From: Methylomonas rosea
Lineage (GTDB): Bacteria > Pseudomonadota > Gammaproteobacteria > Methylococcales > Methylomonadaceae
Assembly (NCBI RefSeq): GCF_024505055.1
Contig: NZ_JANIBL010000055.1
Location: 1-34,568 of the forward strand
Direction: 5' to 3'
DNA length: 34,568 bases
Shown: one piece after another, positions 1 to 7,285 of the stretch
Layout of the letters: the number at the start of each line of letters is the position of its first letter
Position numbering within the stretch: position 1 is the first letter of the stretch
The notes under the pieces: generated by a model
The model's database searches: none
Told to the model about the DNA's origin: nothing
Seen by the model: only the letters and a program-made list of their open reading frames with translations
Program-made: the position numbers and the translations under genes

Positions 1-242
1 CCCGGCTGCCGCTTGTTTCCTGCGCTCCTCGCTTTTGAACAGGGTTGCCGAAAGGGGCTTCCTGCCCCTTCGGCAACGTGCGGCATCCATGCCGCACCCC
101 TGCGGGCTGATCTGTTCAAAAGCTCCGGTGCTCGGCGCGGCATACGGGAGAAAACCCAACCGCTAATTGAAATTCAATAAACTACGATCAGTAGGGTGCT
201 GCCGACATAAGGAGGCACATCGTTCGCGATCGATGCGCTTCA
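1..242. repeat. Left arm of a ~242-bp imperfect inverted repeat
   Basis: The reverse complement of 1978-2220 matches this stretch along nearly its whole length, with base 1 lining up with about base 2220. It contains hairpins: GTTGCCGAA... with ...TTCGGCAAC at about 44-77, a GTGCGGCAT/ATGCCGCAC hairpin at 78-97, and a degraded GAGGCACATCG/CGATGCGCTTC hairpin at about 212-241. No gene is visible. The element resembles palindrome-rich REP or MITE-like dispersed repeats. It starts at the window edge, so its outer end is unknown. Confidence 0.85.
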
Positions 243-387
243 CGTCGTTCAGCACATATATGGTCCTATTTTCGGCCCAAACAAAGCCTAACTGTCGGAA
301 ACAGCTTTTCAGTTAGACTACCCATAAATTTACAGAAATTGAATATCATCCAATTCAGGAAGATATACAGAAACCATCTAATTACTT

Positions 388-394
388 GTTGGGC
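388..394 (+). other. attC-type core site (GTTGGGC) at the start of cassette 1
   Basis: The sequence GTTGGGC fits the integron core consensus GTTRRRY and lies 18 bp before the ATG of the next gene. That is where a cassette's recombination junction should be, and it matches the core that precedes the second gene. An inverse core GCCTAAC is present at 286-292. However, the arms between them do not pair well, so I do not call a full attC here. Confidence 0.5.
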
Positions 395-412
395 GTCTCT
401 AGGCTACTAAGA

Positions 413-1084
413 ATGAATGATCACGATTTTGTTAGAGAACTTCTTGAGGCTGCGTTGAGTGGTCAGCAGTATCTTTCCGAGGATAAAGACAAACCTACAC
501 CAGCGGAGTTTTACGAAAAGGTTATTGGCAATTTTGATTTTGTCGCTGAGACAGAACGTCAACTTCAGTGGCAAAAAACCTTTAACGGATTGTGGCAGAG
601 TCCATTAGTCCACTTTGTTGAGCAACATAAACTCCAGCCCAGGCTTTCAGAGCTAAACAACCTACGACAAGAAGTAGCTGTCCGGCACCTAGTCTTATCG
701 CTGAAAAAAGAGAGAGAACATTCAAATGAGTTGGAGATTAGCAGAATTAGAAAACAGCATGAGCATGAACTATCAGCTAGCAATGAACAGTTAAGATCGG
801 TGAACGAGCAACTTTTGGAAACCCAGTCGAAGTTGGCCAAGCTTGAATCTTCCCCAGCAAAGCAACAACAAGCCTTGCTAGTGACAGGCTATTTTTCATT
901 TTCGATTGTTCTTCTCTGTGTCGTTTATGTAATTTATTGGGGGATGACTGTAAGTCCAGAGATAAGTGTTGAGCTTAACATTGGCGAATTAATTGGAGGT
1001 TCGTTGGTTGGTATTGGTGCTGCCTTAGCGGGCGGTGCATATGCGATAAAGTCTTTATCATCACAGAAGAATCGTGATGAATAA
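413..1084 (+). CDS. Coiled-coil membrane protein in an integron-type cassette, function unknown
   Basis: A 223-residue protein of no recognised family. The N-terminal ~85 residues are predicted soluble and helical. Residues ~85-150 are rich in Glu, Lys, Gln and Arg with heptad-like spacing and probably form a coiled coil. Two hydrophobic segments follow (about 155-177 and 196-216, the second Gly/Ala-rich), so the C-terminus should be a membrane hairpin with a short basic tail. I chose the ATG at 413; an in-frame TTG at 386 overlaps the core site and is less likely. No strong ribosome binding site is visible, which is common in cassettes. The stop codon ends exactly where the attC at 1085 begins. 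The gene is more AT-rich than the core genes, consistent with acquisition. Confidence 0.75.
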   Translation: MNDHDFVRELLEAALSGQQYLSEDKDKPTPAEFYEKVIGNFDFVAETERQLQWQKTFNGLWQSPLVHFVEQHKLQPRLSELNNLRQEVAVRHLVLSLKKEREHSNELEISRIRKQHEHELSASNEQLRSVNEQLLETQSKLAKLESSPAKQQQALLVTGYFSFSIVLLCVVYVIYWGMTVSPEISVELNIGELIGGSLVGIGAALAGGAYAIKSLSSQKNRDE

Positions 1085-1144
1085 GCCCAACCCAACGCTC
1101 CAGCGGACTCCGCTAACGCTACGCCGCTGAGCTTTACGTTGGGC
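1085..1144 (+). other. attC recombination site of an integron gene cassette
   Basis: The 60-bp site has all parts of an attC. The inverse core GCCCAAC (1085-1091) is a perfect complement of the core GTTGGGC (1138-1144). Five-base spacers follow on each side (1092-1096 and 1133-1137). The inner arms GCTCCAGCGG (1097-1106) and CCGCTGAGC (1124-1132) pair except for one unpaired C at 1101, the extrahelical base expected in attC sites. The remaining bases 1107-1123 form the loop. The site begins right after the stop of the first gene and ends 8 bp before the earliest ATG of the next. No integrase gene is in the window, so this fits an integrase-less attC cluster (CALIN) or a stray cassette. Confidence 0.8.
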
Positions 1145-1169
1145 GTCCCCAATGACACCGAGGATTTAC

Positions 1170-1883
1170 ATGAATCGCAAAGCGCAGTTCGCTCATTTCC
1201 TGAAACACAAGATCGGTGAATACCGATTTCGGCTTTCTGAAGTCTTGGAAGTATCAGACAGATCGCTGAACACTTTCAACTCCAAGCTCCCACAAAATAA
1301 CTCAGATGGAAGACTGCTAACCTATGCATTTTCCGCCATGACTTCACAGGTACAAACAATTAAGGATATCGTCCCAGTATTACTTGACAGAGAGGTACCT
1401 TGGTCAGAGTACAAGAATGTAAGGCACATGGACTTCGTTGCAGGTGCACGAAACGCAATAACCCACGACGGGAATCCAATCATCGACCTATGGGTAGATG
1501 GAAAATACTATGTAGCTTCACCATTTCTCAGAATCGGGGCACGTGGGGAAACGATTACGGTCGTCCCACCTACAGAAGACCTTGCAACAGTTAGTCTTGA
1601 GTTTACACACGATTTTTCCGCAAAGTTACTTGAACTTGTTGAGGGCACAGCTAATGATCCTTCAATCTTGAAGCCCATCTATGGTCGAGAATATTTTGAA
1701 GAGGCGATGCGACATCCAGCTATACCAGAGTTTGCAAGAGACCTGTATGCTGAGTCCGATAAGACCGAGCACGACAAAAATGATCCCTCAAGACTGGAAA
1801 TACTGCTTTCCGATCTAAATGGTCTAATTTCTTACAGTCTTGGCGGTTTAGCGGGCAAGCAACCCGATAGGTCGCAATCATAG
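1170..1883 (+). CDS. Cassette protein with HEPN-like R-x4-H motif
   Basis: A 237-residue soluble protein of no family I can name. At residues 94-99 it carries RNAITH, an R-x4-H arrangement typical of HEPN-fold ribonucleases and of many toxin or defence proteins; the flanking context (FVAGARNAITHDGNP) looks like a helix. A beta-rich stretch follows (about 106-150), then an acidic, helical C-terminus. I chose the ATG at 1170 because GAGG at 1160-1163 lies six bases upstream; an in-frame ATG at 1152 would add six residues. It follows the attC directly, so it is the second cassette. Its own downstream attC is not visible: a palindromic repeat starts 20 bp after the stop. HEPN assignment rests on the motif alone. 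Confidence 0.7.
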   Translation: MNRKAQFAHFLKHKIGEYRFRLSEVLEVSDRSLNTFNSKLPQNNSDGRLLTYAFSAMTSQVQTIKDIVPVLLDREVPWSEYKNVRHMDFVAGARNAITHDGNPIIDLWVDGKYYVASPFLRIGARGETITVVPPTEDLATVSLEFTHDFSAKLLELVEGTANDPSILKPIYGREYFEEAMRHPAIPEFARDLYAESDKTEHDKNDPSRLEILLSDLNGLISYSLGGLAGKQPDRSQS

Positions 1884-1903
1884 GGTGTAATAGGCGTTCA
1901 TCT

Positions 1904-1928
1904 CGTTCCCACGCGTTGCGTGGGAACG
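1904..1928. repeat. REP-like palindrome CGTTCCCACGC/GCGTGGGAACG
   Basis: A perfect 11-bp inverted repeat with a 3-base loop (GTT). The CGTTCCCACGC...GCGTGGGAACG palindrome is a familiar dispersed intergenic repeat in many proteobacterial genomes. It sits just after the second cassette gene, where that cassette's attC would be expected. A half-copy (GCGTTCCCACGC) is also present at about 7343-7354. Confidence 0.75.
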
Positions 1929-1956
1929 CAAACCACGGCCATACGATGCGCTTATT

Positions 1957-2220
1957 GGATGCTGCCGAGCCAGCGGCGAGGCGCATCGATCGCGAACGAT
2001 GCGCCTCCTTACGTCGGCAGCATCCTATCTGACTGCAACTGATTGAATTTCAAATCCGCGGCGGGTTTTCTCCCGTATGCCGCGCCGAGCACCGGAGCTT
2101 TTGAACGGATCAGCCCGTTAGGGGCGCCGCAGGGATGCGGCGCGTTGCCGAAGGGGCAGGAAGCCCCTTTCGGCAACCCCGTTCAAAAGCGAGGAGCGCA
2201 GGAAACAAGCGGCATCCGGG
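1957..2220. repeat. Right arm of the inverted repeat, with nested palindromes
   Basis: The section 1978-2220 is the reverse complement of 1-242 with scattered substitutions. It begins with a nested palindrome: outer arms GGATGCTGCCGA (1957-1968) and TCGGCAGCATCC (2014-2025), and an inner perfect 11-bp stem GAGGCGCATCG (1978-1988) with CGATGCGCCTC (1997-2007). Farther on are a GCGCCGCA/TGCGGCGC hairpin (2124-2143) and a GCCGAAGGGGC/GCCCCTTTCGGC hairpin (about 2147-2174). Open frames across it on both strands are by-products of the palindromes. Confidence 0.85.
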
Positions 2221-2234
2221 TGGCCTTTTCTTTG

Positions 2235-2268
2235 GATACTTTCTTTTGGCCAAGCAAAAGAAAGTATC
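2235..2268. repeat. Palindromic repeat GATACTTTCTTTTG/CAAAAGAAAGTATC
   Basis: A perfect 14-bp inverted repeat with a 6-base loop (GCCAAG). This palindrome recurs between genes in many gammaproteobacteria. It directly abuts the right arm of the large inverted repeat, so several repeat types are stacked here. Confidence 0.75.
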
Positions 2269-2393
2269 TCGGCTGTCGGGCCGAGACCCGACATTAAAAT
2301 CAGCCGTCGCGCCAGCGACACCTATATCACCAACCGCATCGGCATCATCGAAGAAACCCCAAATCCCGCCCTCCCATAAAACCGCTGCACCGT

Positions 2394-2486
2394 AACGGCC
2401 ATACGATACGCTTATAGGCTGCTGCCGAGGCACGAGGCGCATCGATCGCAACCGTTGCGCCTCGCCGCTAGCTCGGCACAACCTAT
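2394..2486. repeat. Additional degenerate copy of the nested palindrome
   Basis: This stretch repeats the pattern seen at 1935-2030 in the same orientation: a shared lead-in (ACGGCCATACGAT), then GCTGCCGAGG, then GAGGCGCATCG paired with CGTTGCGCCTC (one mismatch), then CTCGGCA and a closing ACCTAT that pairs with ATAGG. It is about 460 bp downstream of the better copy. With the copy at 212-241 it makes three related palindromes in 2.5 kb. Confidence 0.7.
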
Positions 2487-2872
2487 GGATGCGCAACTCA
2501 TCGCGCTAAAACAGCGTTCAATCCGAATATCAGGTTTGGCAACAAGCATCCAAGCCTTGGTATCGGCTAGAACCGCCCCGATAGCAAAATGCCAAAAAGA
2601 GCACACCCTTCGAGTGTATTGCTCCACAGACACCCCCTCTATAAATCCCTATTCTTGAATCGTCTTCAGTTTCTTCCTCCATACCCTTAGCCGAACAAGA
2701 AGCTGAGAAAAATCCACCGCATCTAGGCGCTAGCGAACTTCGCCAACGCTGCAGCACTTATTTTTTACGTTAGACATTTTCACTCGGCCTAATGCAACGA
2801 GCTGTTCATGTTCGGCAGGTTAACGTCATAGCAAATCTTGCGGTTTCATCAATACTACGAGGAGTTCTCATT
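2487..2872. other. Intergenic stretch with one integron-core-like motif
   Basis: No gene is convincing here; open frames on either strand lack ribosome binding sites and show no recognisable protein. A GTTAGAC at 2769-2775, preceded by TTTAC, resembles the right end of an attC. A partner-like GCCGAAC lies at 2690-2696 with one consensus mismatch, and the arms between pair poorly. It may be an attC remnant. The ribosome binding site of the next gene (GAGGAG, from about 2860) ends the stretch. Confidence 0.4.
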
Positions 2873-3514
2873 ATGAGCAGTACCGAATCAATCAACATCA
2901 ATTCGCTGCACGAGTTACAACTGCAAATGCCGCGTATCGTCCCGGCGGTTAACGCCAACCCCGGTTTAGCCTTGGCCGCCGCTGCCAATCCACTGTTGGC
3001 ACTCGAACAATTGGGTTACAGGCTCAGCTCGCCGGCACAGGCGGAAATCGAGCGATACGCCCGCTTCGGCCCCGATAACCTAAAACGCTTGGCGGAACTG
3101 GAAACCGAGTTCGGCAAATTACTTACGACCAAAACCATGCCCGCCGATCCAAGCGAAGCAAGGGCATTGTTTGAAAAATCCGGGCATGAACAGTCCGGCA
3201 AATCCGCCGCCAACACCAAAACCACGCTCAAGCCAGCCAAAACTCAAAGCTTGACGACATCGCTTGCCGCTATTTTTGCCTCGAAGGTATTGGCGGAGGA
3301 CGAAGAAAAAAAACTCCTCCGCGAGCTCTCCGCCCAACACCCGGGCCTGCCACTACTGTACCAATATCGAAAAATCCATCGGCAACGGCCGGCTTTTGCC
3401 ACGCGCTCGGCGTTTGAATCGATTCTTGCCGGTGAAAAAAACACCCTGGTCGATCAAGTCGAATTCAGTCTGAGCAGACACCGCGACACGACCAAGAAGC
3501 ATTCGGCCGATTAA
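2873..3514 (+). CDS. Hypothetical protein with leader-like N-terminus, first gene of a two-gene unit
   Basis: A 213-residue protein that I do not recognise. The ATG at 2873 is chosen because GAGGAG sits upstream at good spacing; an earlier in-frame ATG at 2792 has none. The N-terminus is helical and Ala/Asn/Pro-rich. Residues ~37-52 (AANPLLALEQLGYRLS) resemble the end of leader regions of the nitrile-hydratase-like (NHLP) peptide family, but the length and lack of a short core peptide argue against a simple RiPP precursor. The middle (about 95-135) is low-complexity and Lys/Ser/Thr-rich. The C-terminus (~137-213) is a charged helical region with no Cys and no membrane segment. The next gene starts 29 bp later in the same direction, so they are probably co-transcribed. 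Function unknown. Confidence 0.8.
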   Translation: MSSTESININSLHELQLQMPRIVPAVNANPGLALAAAANPLLALEQLGYRLSSPAQAEIERYARFGPDNLKRLAELETEFGKLLTTKTMPADPSEARALFEKSGHEQSGKSAANTKTTLKPAKTQSLTTSLAAIFASKVLAEDEEKKLLRELSAQHPGLPLLYQYRKIHRQRPAFATRSAFESILAGEKNTLVDQVEFSLSRHRDTTKKHSAD

Positions 3515-3543
3515 TCCACACACTTTTACTAAAGGGCAAAAAC

Positions 3544-6500
3544 ATGGATACGCACAATTTCCAAACGGTGGCGGAAGTCACCGAATCGGTACTCCTCGAC
3601 ATCCTACGCGAAGCTTGGCGCAGCGGCGGCCTTAACCCGAACGGCACCTTACCGCAAGAAATTCAGCTGCCGGCCGGCATGGCCCTCGGCCCGTTCACGC
3701 TGGCCGACGGCACCGTCCAATTTCCGCAAAATCAAATCCGCCTTGACCTAAACCCCGGCATCAACGGCGTCAACCTGACGCTCGGGGTGATTGCGGATCT
3801 GGAAATCCAGAATCCCCCTGTGCCGAGCGCGACGCTGTTCAATATCACGGCTGATGTCACCCTACGCGTACCTATCGGACAAGCGCCCGATCCCGGCGCG
3901 CCCGTCAATTTAGCCCTCTTATCGGCTAATCTGCCGGTAAATGCCGTGGATGTGGTCATTACTTCCGGTAACCCGTTTGCCAATGTGTTGGCGAACGGTC
4001 CGGCGGAATTTATTCATAAACTTTACCAAAACGGCACTATCCCGCATCTGGTCCAGGACATCCCGCTCGGATTCCCACCGTTTGCGATGAAAGCCTCCGT
4101 CGAGTTTTTCGACGACGAAAGCAATCCCGCCCGGCAGATCAGCGTCGGTTTTCTGCCCGGACAAATGCAAATCAATTTGCCTTGCGCGGTGCGCTTTTAC
4201 GACATCACCGGCGGCATTGGCCCGCTTGGACTTGCTTCGCCGATGGGCATGACCGCCACCGCCCAGCTCACCATGCCGTTCTCCAATACTGGCGCCCACA
4301 TCCATATCGGCTTGGATAGCGCCGCCAGCAACTTGATAAACATCCAGCCGGCGCCTGGGGTGGAAGGCACGAATTACACCGCCAACAAGGCCAGGGTAGA
4401 CGCCATACTGGGCGCAGGCGGTTTTGAAAACGCCATCCGCAGCGGATTTGTCACCGCCGCCAATGTGTTTTTTGCCGTGCTGCCGCCGGTGGATTTTGAC
4501 ATTCCGACACTTGCCGACCTGGAAACACAGGTAGAAGGCTTTATTCGCACTGAACTGAACAACCGCCGTTATGTCGTGCTCTGGGCACCGACCGACGCCG
4601 TGGGCGGCGTGGTCATTACCAACATCACGCCGAAAGTTTTAAGCGATACGCTGGCCATTGCCCTGAATGCTGGGCCCGGCGCGAATGCCAACGCCTTGGT
4701 AAATTTCATCCCGGTGCCCTGCGATTTTGCCATCGGCCTGGATGACGACTTTGTCGAAGAAAAGCTGAAAAGCGAAATCGCGGCAAAATTCCCCGGCGGC
4801 TTCCCGGTGACTTTGCCGGAAGCCGACACCGACGGCCACACGGTGCGTATCAATTCCTTCAGTATGAAGCTGATCGATAGCGCCATCGAAGCCAAAGGCT
4901 CGGTGACTTTGGTGGATGAAATCCTCGGCAGCATTGATGTCGGCGCCAGTTTTACCGCCCATATCGGCTTGCGCTGGAAGGATAATGCGTCCGGCGGCCA
5001 GATGTTGGAACCGTTTCTGATCGAAGAACCCGATGTTGATGTTGAGCTGGGGTTTCTTGGCTGGCTGCTGGTCTTTCTGGTCGGTTTCCTTACTGGCGGG
5101 CTGATTGGCGGATTGATATTGACGGTAATTTTGGCGATTGTCATCGAAATTGCGGAAAGTATCGGCGCCGATAAAATTTTCGACTCCGCCGGCAAGCTGG
5201 CCGGCATCGCCGCCTGGCCGGTCAATTTGCCCAACATAGGCACCATATCGGCACGCTTCAAAAACCCGGTCGATATTTATGCCACCGGCATTCGGTTTAT
5301 CGGCGAAATGTCGGCCACCAGTACCAGCACAGCCGGCCTGGACAGTGCTTCGGCAAACGGCCCATATGCTGCCTCATCCAGCTCGGCCCTGCTTTTCAAT
5401 GGCGGCCCGGATAAGGTTTTCAGTCAGCCGACTTGGTTATTTGGCGACGGGCAATCTTCCGCACTGCGTCGCCCGACGCATCGCTACGCCGACAGTGGTT
5501 TGTATGTCGCCAAATTGCGCATCGCGGTCAGCGAAACCGGCGGGGTTACCACCCGCAACTTCACACCCGTCCGCTTGAAAAATGTGCAACCGGCTGTCAG
5601 TTTCGATTTATTGGAACTCAGCGTCGACGAAGGCCAAGAGGTGGAAATCACTGCGAAGTTCACCGATCCGGAATGGCTGGACAAACACACCGCTATTTTC
5701 GATTGGGGCGACGATTCCAAACCTACGGTCGGGGTGGTGTCCGAGACTAACCTGGAGCCCGAAGCAAAAGGCACAGTCGTCGCCAGGCATGCCTGGTGCG
5801 ACAACGGCAATTATCAGGTTCGGCTGCGCGTAAGCGACGACGACGGCGGTATTGGCGAAGCCGTTCTGCCGGTGGTGGTCAAAAACGTAAAACCTGTAGT
5901 CACTTCAGAAGAAACCCTATGCGTGTTGGTCGGTCAGCCGGTGCAAATGCAGGCCAGTTTCGAGGACAACGGCTGGTGCGATACCCATACGGCGTATTGG
6001 GACTTTGGCGATTGCCAACAGAAAAACGCCTTCGTTACCGAAACCAACGAACCGCCGAAAGCGAAGGGAAGGGTTGAGGTCTGCCATGAATGGGCGCACT
6101 GCGGCAGCTATTTGACCACCGTTACCGTCCAAGACGATGACGGCGCGGAAGGGGTAGCCACCACCGTCGTACATGCCGTCGAGCTGAAAAATCCGATGAT
6201 GGAAGACGGTTTCCGCTTTCCGTATCCGCCCGCGTCCGGGCGCAAAGACCGCGTGGCCAACGGCTGGCACCCTTATGCCGAGCCAGCCTTGTCCTTCGAT
6301 AAAGACGCCGCGCGGCAACCACGGGAATGGTTGTTTTTCCCGGAAAACTTCGTGGAAAGGGACGGTCGCCGGGCCCAGGGGCTTGATTTCAAGGGCGCCA
6401 TACAGGCTGGTATTCGGCAACAAATTTGCGCTAACGTGGGCTGGGAATATGAGTTTTCAGCGGCATGGCACCTGGTGTCGCCGCGCCAAACCGGACGCGT

Positions 6501-7215
6501 GTGCATCGGCATCGACCCCTTGGGCGGCAACAATCCGAATGCAGCCCAAATTGTCTGGCGCGAGCTACCACCCGGTGAACAGGAATGGCAAAACATCAGC
6601 GTGCGGGCCAAAGCGCAGCGGGATGAAATCACGCTTTTCGTCGGCGGTATTGATAGGTTTGGCGGCGAAAATACTGTCTACCTGGACGATGCGCACCTTT
6701 GCCAAATTCAACCGACTTTCTGCCCACCTGCCACGCCGCCGGAAGAGCCATGCAAGGAAAGCTGCGTGAATTTTGACGACTTGCAGATCGGTTCGGAATT
6801 CGCGGCTAATTCCGGTGGATTGCCCAATCTGACCCATCACAATATCGACTTCTTTTCCGCGGCAAGACTTTGGATTTCCGACACGGCCGTTCCGCCGCCA
6901 ACGCATCATCTGTTGAATTTCACACCCAGAGGTATCCGCGTGCGTCTGCCGCAATCGGTGAAACAGGTGAAGGTAACGCTGCACAGCAATGGCGGCGGGC
7001 CGGATTTTAAACTGGAAACCTTGTTGGGTAATTCGGTGATTGCGTCCATTTCGCCTAACTTAGCCTCGAATGCCGAACAGGAATTCAGCCTGACGGCTGC
7101 GGTGTTAGACGGCTTTACAGTGCGTGGCGACCATATGGAATTATCGTTGGTGAAAATCTGTTTTTGTACGGAAGACAAACCCATCGAAACTGACGGGCAT
7201 CACGGCATGCAATGA
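3544..7215 (+). CDS. Very large multidomain protein with membrane hairpin and three PKD-like domains
   Basis: A 1223-residue protein; AAAGGGC upstream of the ATG serves as ribosome binding site. Residues 1-500 are beta-rich with amphipathic helices and may be TULIP-like lipid-binding domains (weak inference from alternating patterns around 390-480). Residues ~501-537 are strongly hydrophobic and Gly-rich, fitting a membrane hairpin. Residues ~599-680, 680-780 and 783-880 are PKD-like: each has a W/D-FGD-type strand (WLFGDG, FDWGDD, WDFGDC), and the last two carry the DDDG turn. Residues ~884-1055 look like a galactose-binding beta-sandwich (NGWH, YLDDAHLC). Residues 1071-1223 form another beta-sandwich starting CVNFDDL. 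No N-terminal signal peptide or C-terminal sorting signal is visible, which is odd for PKD proteins. Two terminators follow. Function unknown; surface or lipid binding is a guess. Confidence 0.85.
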   Translation: MDTHNFQTVAEVTESVLLDILREAWRSGGLNPNGTLPQEIQLPAGMALGPFTLADGTVQFPQNQIRLDLNPGINGVNLTLGVIADLEIQNPPVPSATLFNITADVTLRVPIGQAPDPGAPVNLALLSANLPVNAVDVVITSGNPFANVLANGPAEFIHKLYQNGTIPHLVQDIPLGFPPFAMKASVEFFDDESNPARQISVGFLPGQMQINLPCAVRFYDITGGIGPLGLASPMGMTATAQLTMPFSNTGAHIHIGLDSAASNLINIQPAPGVEGTNYTANKARVDAILGAGGFENAIRSGFVTAANVFFAVLPPVDFDIPTLADLETQVEGFIRTELNNRRYVVLWAPTDAVGGVVITNITPKVLSDTLAIALNAGPGANANALVNFIPVPCDFAIGLDDDFVEEKLKSEIAAKFPGGFPVTLPEADTDGHTVRINSFSMKLIDSAIEAKGSVTLVDEILGSIDVGASFTAHIGLRWKDNASGGQMLEPFLIEEPDVDVELGFLGWLLVFLVGFLTGGLIGGLILTVILAIVIEIAESIGADKIFDSAGKLAGIAAWPVNLPNIGTISARFKNPVDIYATGIRFIGEMSATSTSTAGLDSASANGPYAASSSSALLFNGGPDKVFSQPTWLFGDGQSSALRRPTHRYADSGLYVAKLRIAVSETGGVTTRNFTPVRLKNVQPAVSFDLLELSVDEGQEVEITAKFTDPEWLDKHTAIFDWGDDSKPTVGVVSETNLEPEAKGTVVARHAWCDNGNYQVRLRVSDDDGGIGEAVLPVVVKNVKPVVTSEETLCVLVGQPVQMQASFEDNGWCDTHTAYWDFGDCQQKNAFVTETNEPPKAKGRVEVCHEWAHCGSYLTTVTVQDDDGAEGVATTVVHAVELKNPMMEDGFRFPYPPASGRKDRVANGWHPYAEPALSFDKDAARQPREWLFFPENFVERDGRRAQGLDFKGAIQAGIRQQICANVGWEYEFSAAWHLVSPRQTGRVCIGIDPLGGNNPNAAQIVWRELPPGEQEWQNISVRAKAQRDEITLFVGGIDRFGGENTVYLDDAHLCQIQPTFCPPATPPEEPCKESCVNFDDLQIGSEFAANSGGLPNLTHHNIDFFSAARLWISDTAVPPPTHHLLNFTPRGIRVRLPQSVKQVKVTLHSNGGGPDFKLETLLGNSVIASISPNLASNAEQEFSLTAAVLDGFTVRGDHMELSLVKICFCTEDKPIETDGHHGMQ

Positions 7216-7220
7216 CTGGA

Positions 7221-7249
7221 GCCTCTCCCTGGTCAAGCAAGAGGCGATT
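7221..7249 (+). terminator. Rho-independent terminator 1 after the large PKD gene
   Basis: GCCTCT (7221-7226) pairs with AGAGGC (7240-7245), followed by a short T-rich run interrupted at first by GA. It lies 6 bp after the stop codon. Confidence 0.55.
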
Positions 7250-7254
7250 TTTCG

Positions 7255-7285
7255 ATTGCACCAAGCAGGGTTTGGTGCAATTTTT
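7255..7285 (+). terminator. Rho-independent terminator 2 after the large PKD gene
   Basis: ATTGCACCA (7255-7263) pairs perfectly with TGGTGCAAT (7273-7281) over a 9-base loop, followed by TTTT. It is stronger than the hairpin just before it; together they form a tandem terminator. Confidence 0.8.

Noticed and set aside
286..318. GCCTAAC ... GTTAGAC as a short attC
   Set aside because: The two cores are only 33 bp apart with weak internal pairing; too short for an attC, so it is kept only as a possible partner of the core at 388.
2043..2496. Several overlapping open frames on both strands
   Set aside because: They run through palindromic repeats and the inverted-repeat arm; the frames reflect the palindromes.
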